Source: Craspedostauros australis
Lineage: Eukaryota > Bacillariophyta > Bacillariophyceae > Mastogloiales > Achnanthaceae
Assembly (NCBI GenBank): GCA_026770025.1
Contig: JAMXDE010000009.1
Location: 124,001 to 188,000, forward strand
Reading direction: 5' to 3'
Length of the DNA stretch: 64,000 bases
Position numbers and translations under genes: made by a program. Positions 34,026 through 45,200 of this stretch are shown here, piece by piece; the first letter of the stretch is position 1; every line of letters starts with the position of its first letter. Below the pieces are notes generated by a model. That model saw only the letters and a program-made list of their open reading frames with translations, had not been told where the DNA came from and did not search any database.

Positions 34026-36639
34026 TGGCCGCACGAGTGGAGGGCTACAGAAGGAACCGCATGCTGCACGGATACTCCGATTCAGTGCGAGCCAGAGGTA
34101 TCCTCTTCAGCGGGATGCGCTTCATGTGTAATGGAATGCCATGATACAGCAAAGGCGACACCTGTCCCATCACTGGTTATGGATGAGCATCGCCAGATCT
34201 CGCCTGCATCGCTGTCGATGTGGCGACACCGAGAGACCGACATTCTCCAAGACAGTCGAAGTGGCGGATGTCGATGCCATTATAGAAGCACGAAAGCTAT
34301 CCTGCCTAATCAATCCACCCTTCCGTGTTGCTGCCAGGACACTGTCTCGCGAGTCCGACCTACGACACGCGCACACCTGGCGACAGCTAGTCATACTCGC
34401 TGAGACAGGATTGCGCGGTACAAAAACTATTGCGTATGAATAGCTGGCACGAGTATGCTTTGTCTGGGGAGAGGGTACGAGCTAGTGATGGTTCCTCGAT
34501 GTATGGAGTATCGTGCCTCGACTGGTGCGTGCGAGCTACTCCGTATCGAACAGAAGCTCTGCGTGCCAACATTGCTCATGCGAGTCCTCTGCACCTTGCA
34601 AGCCATCACCGTCCAAGACTGCGGAGTTGGTCCCAACCGCAACAACAAACCTCTCTCGCGCGGTAGAGCATCCGATTGATTGTTCCCACTCGTTCACTCA
34701 TCAGATTGAGAGACAGAGGATAATGTGTGGGGCCACGTCAAAATGGTCCATCTCTGGAAGTCGCAAAGTCCTCCCCAAGAGAGTCTCCGGTCTTGATGGG
34801 GGAGCATTCCCATCTCATCTCTTCTTCACCAACACCAACACATCCCGGCATTTTCACAGTCGCGCCAAGTGGGCTGCGATGTTCACGACCGTCGCCAACA
34901 ACAATCTCAACGAAGGAGGAAAGTTCATCCGTGCCAGTCCAGCACTCAGGAGGCACAGCCGTATCCGTCACAAAGAGCCTCCACGACGATCTGATCACAC
35001 GAATACCGGTGCGCAGTTGGCCTCGTCGAATAGCGGTCATCCGTGGATTTGATCGCCCGATGCGCGGTCACAGGGTAAGTGTAGAGCGATCAGGATCTCG
35101 TGCTCTTGTTCCACACCGAGGATTCTGGCATGGCACACCACCGCACTCTATTATTCTTGACCATCACGTGCCCTCTCCACAAAGGCCCATGACCATGACT
35201 GGGGCGAGAATCATGCTCGCTCAGAGCAAGACCACGCGAGTGATTGCGAGTCAGAGCAGAAGAGCAACGTGATGCACTGCGAGTTCGTGATGAGAGGTCA
35301 TCGTGAATCCTCCCTGTCGTGCGGTATTGTCTGAGCGCAACTCTCCCCGGGGGAGTACGAACCAGCCTTGGACGCGCACGCAGAGAGAGAGAGAGAGACA
35401 GAGAGATCTTCTGTTTTCGGAGAGACTTGCCTACAGTGGAAGCGGACAACGGCGTCGGCGTCAATCGAGTACATTGCAATCGTTGATGTCTCTCTGCCAT
35501 ACTTGAACTTTGGAATCCATCCATGCAGTTTGTTTTGCTGGTGCTGTCTGAGGCAGCCTCCCAGGCTGCTCAGATTTTGATCAATGATGTCTGTGCGTTG
35601 AACTTGATGGAAACACACCTCGACATGTCTGTTTTACTCGTACGATCTACGCATGAGCATGCCACCGCCCGAGCTGCTGGTCGAGCCATCCTCTCCCAGC
35701 GCTGATCCACGTTGATCGTATGGAAGGGACTCGGGGAAAAGTGAGAAAGGTCTTCTCTTGTTTGCGTTCGGTGTGGGTTGTGTCGGTAACTTGGTTGATG
35801 TTCCAGCGTCTCTCTCCTGTGTCAATTGCCCGTTCCCCCTCTTAGCGAAATGGCACTGTCGTCTGCGCACACCAAAGCCCTCGGTCACGTTGATGTTTTG
35901 CTCCCATGATGGTCGTTCACACGGTGGCGTGCTGGTTGTGAATCCAAGTTATTGACAAACGCGGTCACGACGCACAGCTTCAACATCGGCCTTCGCCTCA
36001 ATACCGACTTCGCAATTGACACAAATGTGGTTTCTGTGGACACAATTTGGTGACGGAAGGAACATCTGTAACAAAACAGGCTTCAGGAAACAACAACCAC
36101 AAACGCAGCCATCACACCCACACACGCCAACAATCGCACGAGTTCTCATCCGCAATTCCCTCTATCTTCAGAAAGGGATGGAGGACGGTTGCTACCAACA
36201 CAGTACTGGCTTCCCACGCATCAAGGACAGGGGCTCCTTGTTTTCTCTTTGTTGGTGACGTGCAAAGGGATGGGGATTGACATCATGAGTGAAGAGAAAT
36301 GCTCGCGCACGAGGAGAAACGTCTCTGGGGAGACTCAGCCCCTCGTCGTGGATCAGGGAGAGAAAGAGGCGACTGGGGGATCGCAACGAAGGACAGAAAG
36401 TCACTTTCAGGTACGCTCTCGCTCCTTCACAACATGCCACCGCTGTCAAGGGAGGCACGATCTGTTCCGAAACTGTGGGTGCACGACCTGTTTCGGTACG
36501 AGCACCCTGCACTCACGCCACGCAGGCTGCGGCAACGGCCACAAGCGGCAACACGAGCACAAGTCTCTGTTGGTGGCTGGCAGATCCTCTCCACCACCGC
36601 CAGGTTTGGCCACAAAATCCACCCAACCGATCCATCACC

Positions 36640-36717
36640 CTCTTACCACATCATAGTAGTACTGCACCAACGGCAACACCAACAGCACTAACCAGCACTG
36701 ATCAACACTCATCCACC
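36640..36717 (+). other. CA-rich 5' leader
   Basis: Sequence of the kind caccaacggcaacaccaacagc immediately before the ATG at 36718. It is nearly free of G and supports that ATG rather than the in-frame ATG at 36289, whose added residues look untranslated. Confidence 0.5.
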
Positions 36718-38001
36718 ATGATGCGCCTGCAGAACAACCAAGATAACCATGCCGGCAAGAGCACACAAGCCTTTCCCGTCCCCCCATCGATGACTGCTGC
36801 GCCTGGCGAGCGCGAGGGTACCTCCAACGAGCACTCCATCCCCCAACCTCACACAAGCGTCCAAAGGCAGCGGCCTTTTGCACAGCACCACCAGCTCCAA
36901 GATCGCAGTCCGGAACAGCCGCACCTTGGCAAGAGACTGCGCGCCCCCAGCTGCACTTGCTGTGCGAGCGGGGTGATGTCCCAAGCAAGCAACGTCAATG
37001 TCTCTGTGCGCCCGGAGCAGGCCCCTCCGACATCGTCGCGGCTGCTGCTCACGCTGATCCAACGGTGCAACGAAGGCGTACAGCAGATGAGACATGCCAA
37101 CTACTCGAATGCCATCAGAAGCTTCTCGCTCACTCTCAGGTCTGCCCGCGGTGCCATTCGTGCCATCGAGAGCAACGGAATGGACGCACGAACACCAGAT
37201 GCAGCAGAGACATCCCAGCCAAGCAAGAAGCGAGCTCGTACGTCATGCACACTGTCGATCAACGCCCTGCAAAGCCAGAAGAAGTCACCAGGAGCAGGCG
37301 AAGGATTCGACGGAGACAGCAACGGGAGTGGATGCGGGCTGCTGAACTTCGAGCCGATCTCCAGCGGGAGCCCGCTCAGTTCTGTGCATGGCTTTCTCTA
37401 CCAAGATGCCCGATTGGTGTCCATGTACCCCGCAGGGCAACCACCAGTCTCAGCAACACCAACAGCAGGAGCACAAGCATCAACGCGATTCGCATCATCT
37501 GCTTTCCAAAGCCTCTGCGCCGTCACAATCTACAATACGGCGCTTGCTCATCATCTCCAGGCGCAGTCCCTGATGTCCAGGAACCACAAAGCACAAGCTC
37601 GGATCTTCCTTTCGCGGGCGCTGCGGTTGTACGAGCAAGCCTACAGACTGTTCTCCGTGTCGCCAGAAGCAGAGATGCAGCACGACCTGTCCCGCGCCCT
37701 CGGAATCCTCAGCAATGTTGGGATTCTGTATGCCGAGTTGGACCAGTGCGAACTTGCTGACAAGTGCTGGCTCCGCCTGCTGGACTTCATCCTGCGCCTT
37801 TCTGCTCAGCATTCTGCCAGCTGTCAGCAACAAGAACACAGCCGTCGCAATCAGCTTCAGCATCAGCAACAGCTGCTGTTGCCACAGGCGCCGCTGAGCA
37901 CCGATGGATTGAAAGTTGTCCTGGGGCAAGACCTGGACAAGTTCTTCACGAACATCTCCCATCTGTTCTCCCTACAGAGCAACGCAGCAGGCGCAGCATA
38001 A
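36718..38001 (+). CDS. tetratricopeptide-like protein of a diatom family
   Basis: 427 aa from MMRLQNNQDNHAG. The N-terminal about 100 residues are low complexity. Folded alpha-helical parts: LLLTLIQRCNEGVQQMRHANYSNAIRSF (a TPR-like helix pair), then LCAVTIYNTALAHHLQAQSL, ALRLYEQAYRLFSVSP and LGILSNVGILYAELDQCEL followed by a closing helix ending LRLLDFIL. The repeated 34-residue style, with A at position 8 and Y/N-x-A-L, is TPR-like, suggesting a protein-binding scaffold. The protein at 47666-48601 has the same segments in the same order (NLALTYHLHAA, SLYKHAYALI, VLGIWMNLADIYDELGD). I know this 'YNxALxxHL…YEQAY' family as numerous in diatoms without assigned function. Cellular location is not predictable. 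Confidence 0.75.
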   Translation: MMRLQNNQDNHAGKSTQAFPVPPSMTAAPGEREGTSNEHSIPQPHTSVQRQRPFAQHHQLQDRSPEQPHLGKRLRAPSCTCCASGVMSQASNVNVSVRPEQAPPTSSRLLLTLIQRCNEGVQQMRHANYSNAIRSFSLTLRSARGAIRAIESNGMDARTPDAAETSQPSKKRARTSCTLSINALQSQKKSPGAGEGFDGDSNGSGCGLLNFEPISSGSPLSSVHGFLYQDARLVSMYPAGQPPVSATPTAGAQASTRFASSAFQSLCAVTIYNTALAHHLQAQSLMSRNHKAQARIFLSRALRLYEQAYRLFSVSPEAEMQHDLSRALGILSNVGILYAELDQCELADKCWLRLLDFILRLSAQHSASCQQQEHSRRNQLQHQQQLLLPQAPLSTDGLKVVLGQDLDKFFTNISHLFSLQSNAAGAA

Positions 38002-39706
38002 ATGCGCTGCAGGGAACTTGATCAGGGACCTACATTCCTCGATGCATCCAAGAGAACGTCCAGCTTTCTGCTCTGCCCCAAGCTCTTCTTTCTGAACTAT
38101 TCTGCAATGACCCATGGCAGAATGTTGCAGCGCAGCAGATGCTCTGCTCTTTCTGTTCGATGGGGATGCTCTCTGTCCATCATGGACCATACACATCACC
38201 TTCATACCAATACCAATACCATCCATAGATTGACCCGTAAACTAACCTTGCAGTCAGCACATACCTATCATCCGTAATGTCTGTAAATGCGTATTCGTGC
38301 TCCCCATGCGCGCACCAGTAGCAGCATGCATGAAACACTCGACCCACGCCTCCCCTTTCAATTGCCCCCTCGTGGACTTGCTTATTCCGCAGCCGTCTGT
38401 GTGACATGGCACGAGTATGGCACTCACCATCTACAATGCCAATACACATTTCTATCTTCTAACCTGCGGTGACCTTGGGAGGTGCCATTCCCCACCATGC
38501 TTCACTATCCGCCCTGTTTCCCGGAGAACGGCCCGAGTGGCCAAGACCAGACGAATGAGAGCGCAAACTTTGACGCCGCAGCACGTTCGGTTTGCCCATC
38601 GCGGGCTGGGATGTTGGTGGCCATCAACTCCAACCAGTGTTTGCTGATGTTTTTACGCGTGGGAGAACAGCGGTCTGCGCTGTGGGACTGGCAGGAAGGG
38701 TGGCAACCTCCTGGACAGGCCGATGGGTCCATCAGGGAGGGCTGCTTTGTGGCGTGAGAGTCTCGGGACGAACCTTGGGCAGGAATCTGCCCTTTGCGCA
38801 AAAACAGAATCCGCAACGGTCGATTCTTGTGCGTGAAGGACAGAGTTCTGGATTCGCATTCCCCCTATCGACACAGCAACGCTTCTGTGTGCGAACGTGC
38901 TGAAAGAACGTATTGATGTGCAGCATCTCCGCGTTTGATCACACAGGACATCGCCATCGTGAATGTCATCGCTGAACCAGAGAGAAACGGCCATTCCATC
39001 GCACAGCCACTGCCGAAATGCGAAGAATGCCGACAACTGTTACTGCCACGCGCGCAAGTATGGGAGGCAACCACCAGCATGTCCGCCAGTGGCACACACC
39101 TCCGCACACCATTGCTCCGTACTTTCCCTCCTCTCCAAACAAGAGGATTGAATCAGGGGCCAAACAAGAAGAGAGCTACGGAACGCAATTTCTATCCGAT
39201 TTCGTGGACAATTCAAGCCAATAAGTGCTGTGTGGAACAGGGAGAGAGCATTCAGCGGCAACGACAGTGCATTCCTTGAAGAACTGCTGATTCTGTCCCT
39301 CTTGTGGTCTCCTTCCTCTTGCGGAGCAGTTCATCCCTGTTGTGCTGTTGTCCCTGTGAATCCGATTGTTGAGCACACCAATAGAGAGTACCCGTACGTG
39401 TGGTACTTTCCCTTGTTTCCACAACGCTTCTGGGTCAGGAAGCTTCGTTGCTCTGTCCTGTCTGATTGCTTTACCTTTAGATTTGTCTTGGAGTATAGTT
39501 CGAATGTCATGGACCAGAACAGGTTGCAGTCCGTTTACCCAGGTTTCGATTCGATTTCTGACGTCGCCAGTTCGTGCGGAGAGAGCAAGGGAACGACCGG
39601 GCAGCCAAGTGAGGATTAGGAGGCTGCCGTGAATTGCTGCGCAGGTCATCAGATAACTTCGAGGAGCGCCCCTTGCTCAGGTCTGTGGTGCTATGCATAG
39701 TAGAAT
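38002..39706. other. intergenic region between convergent genes
   Basis: 3' flanks of the TPR-like gene and of the NADH dehydrogenase gene. One CACGAGTAT at 38410-38418. Frames near 38480-39660 overlap on both strands and look non-coding. Confidence 0.5.
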
Positions 39707-41392
39707 CTAAAACCGCGAAACGTCTCGCCCGAAAAGGAAACTCTTGAACCAGTGGAATGGGATGGAGATCTTGTTCTCGATGCTGGTCTGGCGGCCCCAG
39801 TAGGCAAATCTCCACATGAAGAGTGCGATGTATCCAGTGATCCTACCGACCTGCACCTCTTCACCTGGTTTGCCCACATGCGATCCATCGTAAACTCCCT
39901 TGAATTCTCCCAGACTGGCCATGCTGCCCAAGCTGAAAAACTCGAATGGTTTGTAGGAAGGTGGAGGCGGCACCGATGCTGACGCCGTGCCATCGCTTTT
40001 CTGAGATTTGGCTGGAGCCCTATTCTGGCCCTTGGCGAAGACATCCGCCAGATACAGACCCTGCTGACGTGCCACTTGCGCAAGCTGCGGCACCGGCTTC
40101 TCCTCGCACATGGCGGAATCACCCATGGCCCAGATGGTGCCTTCGTGTCCCTTGACGCGCAGGTATTCATCCACCAGGATGCGGCCGTTTCGAGCTGTGG
40201 GCAGTGTCCCGGCCTCTTTGCAATTCTTAATCAAGTTGATCGGCGCCAACCCAGCGGACCACACCAAGGTACCGAAGGGTAAAGTCGTGCCGTCGGACAG
40301 CATGGCGCGCCTTGCCTGAAACCGGAACCGCGCACCATCGTCATTGTCACCGTCGTGTCCGTCGTAATCTTCAATCCCAATGACGGAGGTCCCGAGCCGC
40401 ACTTTGATGTCACGTTTCTCGAAGAGCCCCTTGGTGTACTGCTGCAGTTGCTGGTCGAAGGGTCCCAACAGAGCGGGTCCGGCCTCCACGACGGAGACGG
40501 TCACGTGCTTCATCATGGCGGGGTAGAGGCTGATCGCGTCATTGGTGACAAAGTCGTAGAGCTCGGCCGCAAATTCGCAGGATGTGGGACCGCCACCCAC
40601 GATGACGAAGGAGAGCAACCGCTTGCGTTCCGCATCCGACATGCCCGGGATTTCCGCATTCTCGAAGCAATCGATGATGTTGTTGCGCACCTGCCGGGCG
40701 TGGTATAGATTCTTCAAGAAGTAGACGCCGTTGCCCTCCTGGATGGTGGGGATGCCGAATGTGTTGGTCTTGACGCCGACGGAGATGACGAGCTGGTCGT
40801 ACTTGATCTTGAACCATTCCGAAGCGTTGGTGGTGGTCTTCGCGGCGGACTCTCCATCCGAGCCTGCTGGCAACAGTGACGCGGCGTTGAAGCGCTTCAT
40901 CGTGGACTGGCAGAGGATGACCTTCTCGTCCGGATCGACGTACTGCGCCTTGGCCTGGACGTACCTGGCGTCCGGATATCCCTTGAGCACCTTGCGAATG
41001 GGTTCCTCGATGCAGCGGAACTCCAGCGTGCCGACCGCGGTGCTTGGCAGCAACGGCGTGAAGAGGAAGTGATTGGCGGGGCTGACGATGCGGACCTCAT
41101 CTTTGTATTTGTAGTGCTGAAATAGACGCTGGGCGAGGTTGAATGCGCCCCATCCCGTGCCAAGCACCACCAGCCTCCCATCGCTCTCTCCTCCCACCAG
41201 TGGGATGTTCTCGAGAGGTGGCAGGGATGATGGTTGGGCTTTGGTGGATGAGCTCCTCTGATGCATCGACTGGATGTCCGACACCAGCGACGCGGAGAAG
41301 GCGGCTGGATGCATCCTACCACCAGTCATCCTGGCCAATGAAGACGAAGGAGCAATCCCCATTCGGATCTTTGAAACCGCCGGCCTGAACAT
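39707..41392 (-). CDS. type II NADH dehydrogenase (alternative, non-proton-pumping)
   Basis: Single-exon 561-aa flavoprotein that passes electrons from NAD(P)H to quinone without pumping protons. Two Rossmann motifs: LVVLGTGWGAFNLAQRL (residues 74-90, FAD) and SFVIVGGGPTSCEFAAEL (261-278, NAD(P)H). Also present: NHFLFTPLLPSTAVGTLEFRCIEEPIR, the family signature after the first fold; YDQLVISVGVKTNTFGIP; and TIWAMGDSA before the C-terminus. The C-terminal WRFAYWGRQTS and final FKSFLFGRDVSRF match the membrane-association end of mitochondrial NDH2 proteins. The first about 60 residues are rich in Arg/Ser/Met/Ala and acid-poor, a plausible mitochondrial targeting peptide. No EF-hand insert is visible, unlike some plant external enzymes. 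Inner versus outer face is not decidable. Divergent from RPAP1 with about 870 bp between starts. Confidence 0.95.
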   Translation of the reverse strand: MFRPAVSKIRMGIAPSSSLARMTGGRMHPAAFSASLVSDIQSMHQRSSSTKAQPSSLPPLENIPLVGGESDGRLVVLGTGWGAFNLAQRLFQHYKYKDEVRIVSPANHFLFTPLLPSTAVGTLEFRCIEEPIRKVLKGYPDARYVQAKAQYVDPDEKVILCQSTMKRFNAASLLPAGSDGESAAKTTTNASEWFKIKYDQLVISVGVKTNTFGIPTIQEGNGVYFLKNLYHARQVRNNIIDCFENAEIPGMSDAERKRLLSFVIVGGGPTSCEFAAELYDFVTNDAISLYPAMMKHVTVSVVEAGPALLGPFDQQLQQYTKGLFEKRDIKVRLGTSVIGIEDYDGHDGDNDDGARFRFQARRAMLSDGTTLPFGTLVWSAGLAPINLIKNCKEAGTLPTARNGRILVDEYLRVKGHEGTIWAMGDSAMCEEKPVPQLAQVARQQGLYLADVFAKGQNRAPAKSQKSDGTASASVPPPPSYKPFEFFSLGSMASLGEFKGVYDGSHVGKPGEEVQVGRITGYIALFMWRFAYWGRQTSIENKISIPFHWFKSFLFGRDVSRF

Positions 41393-42263
41393 CCTGTTGT
41401 TGGTTCAATCACGAGCACAATGATGCACTGCAGCGGTGATGTGATGAATGAAATCTCTGTTTGCTTGGCGTCTGTGAGAGTCGGTCAGATGCAGCCGGCT
41501 CCAGTTCACAAATGCGATTGATGATGGATGATGCAGATCCGATGCCGAATATAGTATGGTATTCTACGTGTATGCAGAGGACTCAATGCGATTGCACGAA
41601 GAGGAGGAGGAGGAGGTATCTTTGGCGGAAGACCTGCAAAGCACGAGTATCCTGACGTGTCAGGTATCAGAAGTGCGCAGGGTTTGATTTGTGTGCGTTG
41701 TTTGTTGCATGATGTTCTGATGCTTCTCGCAGAAGTTCTCGATCATCGTAGTTTGCTTGAGTTGTCAGCTTTGTGTGTGGCGAGATTCCAAAAGATCTCG
41801 TCAAGGCAGGCGAAACACAGCGCCAAGATGTTGAATCACGAACAATTTCTCCAGTGTTCCAGCCATGTGATGGGTTTGGAACGTTCTGGAAGGGCTGTCG
41901 TGACACCTTCATGACGTCACTGTTCGATTTGAGTGAATACTAACGCTATCAAGCTAGTTCTACACTCCTGCAAACGCATCTACAGACAGACGTGAAGATT
42001 GTCCCCAACACACATCAACAGAACCCAAACTGTGGTTGGTTTGGGTGTGTTCTCAAACCCCACACACATGATCGAACCAAATCAAGGCAAAAACGACACA
42101 AAACGAAGCTCCAACCGAAGCGCAACGAAGGGGAGGGACGGAGACGGATAGTGGAGCGGTCGACAACGAATCAACTGCAGAACAAGCCCACAACAGGTCC
42201 AGAAGAGATCCACAACACAAAGGAGGTGAACGGACGGAGACAACCCGGTGCTTCGATCGGATC
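41393..42263. other. divergent promoter region
   Basis: Between the starts of the NADH dehydrogenase (minus) and RPAP1 (plus) genes. Contains a (GGA)n-like run at 41598-41620, a CACGAGTAT at 41642-41650 and a CA-rich leader in the last about 250 bases (acacatcaacagaacccaaac). Confidence 0.5.
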
Positions 42264-45200
42264 ATGATGCCAAGCGCGAGCAGAGCAGGGACGAAGGGCG
42301 GCGCTGCCGCGGGTGAAGGTGGTCCCAATGCGCTCGGCGCCCTCTCTCTTGTTGGTTCCGTTGTTGAGAGAGCTCCTGCGCAGAAGAGCCGTCGTCCGTT
42401 CCGTCGTCGTGCCAAGAAGCATGCCGACAGTAGCAATGGCGGCGGTGGCAACGCTAACGCCAACGCCAACAGGCAGTCCAGATTCATGGCTTCGACACCC
42501 ACCAGTGCGAACGTGGAAGTGCCTGCATCTGAGGTCACATCAAGTGATGCTCCCACTGGGTTCCCATCATTGGATCACCCTATCGGGACCTTTGTGCATC
42601 AGGGCAGGGATCAGCAAGGCCCTGCTGCAACACACACACGTTCCAAAGGGACGGCAACCACCAAAGCAAAGGATCTTCCTGTTGGCAAGGCTGATGGCGA
42701 TGGAAGAAGTCAAGCTTGCAACGATGACAACGAGGAGGATGATGAAATGCCTCCGTTGGAAGGAGACGATACCAACCCTGATGTTTCCTACGAAAAACAA
42801 AAGGACACGCACGGTGAAGGCATGGCAGATGGTGTGCCAGATCCATCGAATCATTCCAGCAACGATGCCTCAGCCATGGTGACCGGCATGTCGAAGGCTG
42901 ACATTCAAGAGTCCTTGAATGAAATCAGCGCAATTCTTTCCCCGCAGGCAATTTCATTCTTGAAACGACGTGGAGCACAGAAGAAAAACAAGCAGCAACA
43001 GGAGCAGCAGCAGCAAGGAGGCAAACGCGTTTCATTTGCGACACCGTCGTACATTGTGCAGAAAGAAGCCACGGCACCAACCAATGCATCAGCATCGGCG
43101 CACTCAGTTCAATCGAGCGAAGACTCCGCAGCGAGAGCACCCCACGCAGGCACGGATCAAGCGCTGGCATCGGTGCAAACTTACGAACAGCTGGATGCGC
43201 TGTATCTGGAGCAGAAGGAAAGGTCCGGAGATTATGACGCTGTTCCTCACAGCACAGTTCCAGAAAATGAGACAGAATTCGAAACCGCATGCAGGTTGCT
43301 GCGTTCGACTTCGCCCAGGCAGATATTGTGGGCTGTCAAGGTTGTGACCGAGACATTGCAAAGCAATAGGGCTGAGGCTGATCAAACCATGCAGCAGCGG
43401 CAGCGACCACCGCCATCGACATCACCATCACTACCGAAGCTCCCTGACCTTCTCGCAGTCTCACTCAGGTGCATTCTTGATCAACCTACCTCGAAACTCA
43501 ACGGCTTCCAGTTGCATTCCCTTGTGCTTCAGAGCTTGCACAGCTTAGTTCTGCTCTACTCGAACCGTGATCATGTCGTCTCGGTCGATATGCACCATGC
43601 CATCGACACCATCGAGGAGGATTCGGTTCTCGGAGACGCCACCGCGGACAACCACGATCACCACATCCATGTGACGTATTTAATGGATGATGCTATCCCA
43701 ACACCCTCTCTCGATAAGCTCTACGCACCGACGACGATCGAGCCGGTCTCCAACCCGAACATCCCCAAATCCAAGACTGGCGAAGCTGCAGCATACGCCA
43801 CCAACTCATCGTCCACGTCCGCCAATTCTGACGCCAAGGCATTTGCCAATGACCCCATGTGGACTCTCCTTTCCAAGATGAAGATGATCCCACGCTTGGC
43901 GCAGCTGCTCAAGATGGGATCCAGCACCATCGCCAAAGACCTTGATGACCGTACTGACGAGGAAACGAAGGAGGATGGCGACACAGGTGCGGGAACCGAC
44001 GTGCCTCGCAGCGAACAACAGTCTGCCAGCGCACAGAGCCAAAGACAGCAGCAGCAGCTGCATGACGACCAAGCGTTTCCACCGGAGGGCGTCATCGCGG
44101 CAGCTGGGATACTCGCAATGATAGGTCAGCGCAGTCCTGGTGCCGCCTCCGCGATTATGCATCACCCCACCCTCATATCCAATCTCTTGGACCTCTCCTT
44201 GCGCAGACAGTCGTATCTCCAAGACAACATCGGTGCCGCGCCAGTCGACGACGAGGAGACCGCACTTCCTGGGGGGACGCAAGGTGGCAGCAATGAATTT
44301 CTGGCTCGAACAATCCCAGCGCAGTACGGCGCCGACTTCGCCGTTCTCACACTGCTCAGGACCCTCGCGCGCCAATCCAGAGTCGTAGCGCAAGCCATCG
44401 ATGAGAAGGATATACTGCTGGATCTTCTACCTCCGTTGCTCTGCAGCACCGCCCAAAATCAACACGAGCACAGCCTGCAGCGTCAGGGGTTGATACTGTG
44501 GAGGACGATGCTCCGCTACGGCCTTGGCTTGTCAGGCTTGTCCACCATGAGCACATTGTCGGCCCGTCACTTGGCCATCGGCCAATGGGACAGCCCGAAA
44601 CGCAATGGCGAACGCAATAGCGAACGCGTTGAGTACCCGCTTTCCAACGAGTTCCTGTCGTGTTTCGCCGAAGTGCTGAACTGCACCAAGGTGCTATACA
44701 GCAAACCGCCGGCCGTCATCGTGGCAAGTAAGCTTTTCAACCAGGCACAAGTGGAAGCACTGACGCTCTCCACCACCGTTCTGTCGTCAACTCGATCGGT
44801 GTCGCTGTCCCAGCTCATAGATGCAGATACTGTCGAAGCCAACATCGACGGCGACAGCGACGCGAACAAAGTTTGCTCGATGCTGGTTTGGAATGCTGTT
44901 CGCATGCGCGTGCTGTCGGCGTTCCTGAACCTTCCACCGAATCCGGTGCAGGATACTGATGCTGGAGATTCGAAATCCAGCGATTCAGAATCGATTGCAG
45001 CAGAAGATCAGGTCGCGTGCCTCTCGAAGCTGTTCGGGTGGCTGCGGCCAGATGGGTTGGTGGAATATGCTTGGAAGCAGCTGTTACCGTACGTTGGTGC
45101 CATGGATCTCACTGCGCAGCCCGTTCGCTTTGTCGACAGGAGCCAGGGCGGCCAGGAAGTGAGCCTCCCATCTGCGCAGGTTGAAGCCAGCTGCTCTGCG

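Larger units (their letters stand above)
32537..36717. other. long intergenic region with simple repeats
   Basis: About 4.2 kb without a supportable gene. Simple repeats: (TTCC)n passing into (CT)n at 33980-34025, and (GA)n at about 35384-35404. One copy of CACGAGTAT is at 34448-34456, and a cluster of related words lies at 33476-33517 (gcacgagctacgactatggtacgagc…). Open frames up to about 200 codons exist on both strands but overlap one another, are Ser/Arg-rich and show no domain. From about 36640 the plus strand is CA-rich, the leader of the next gene. Confidence 0.45.
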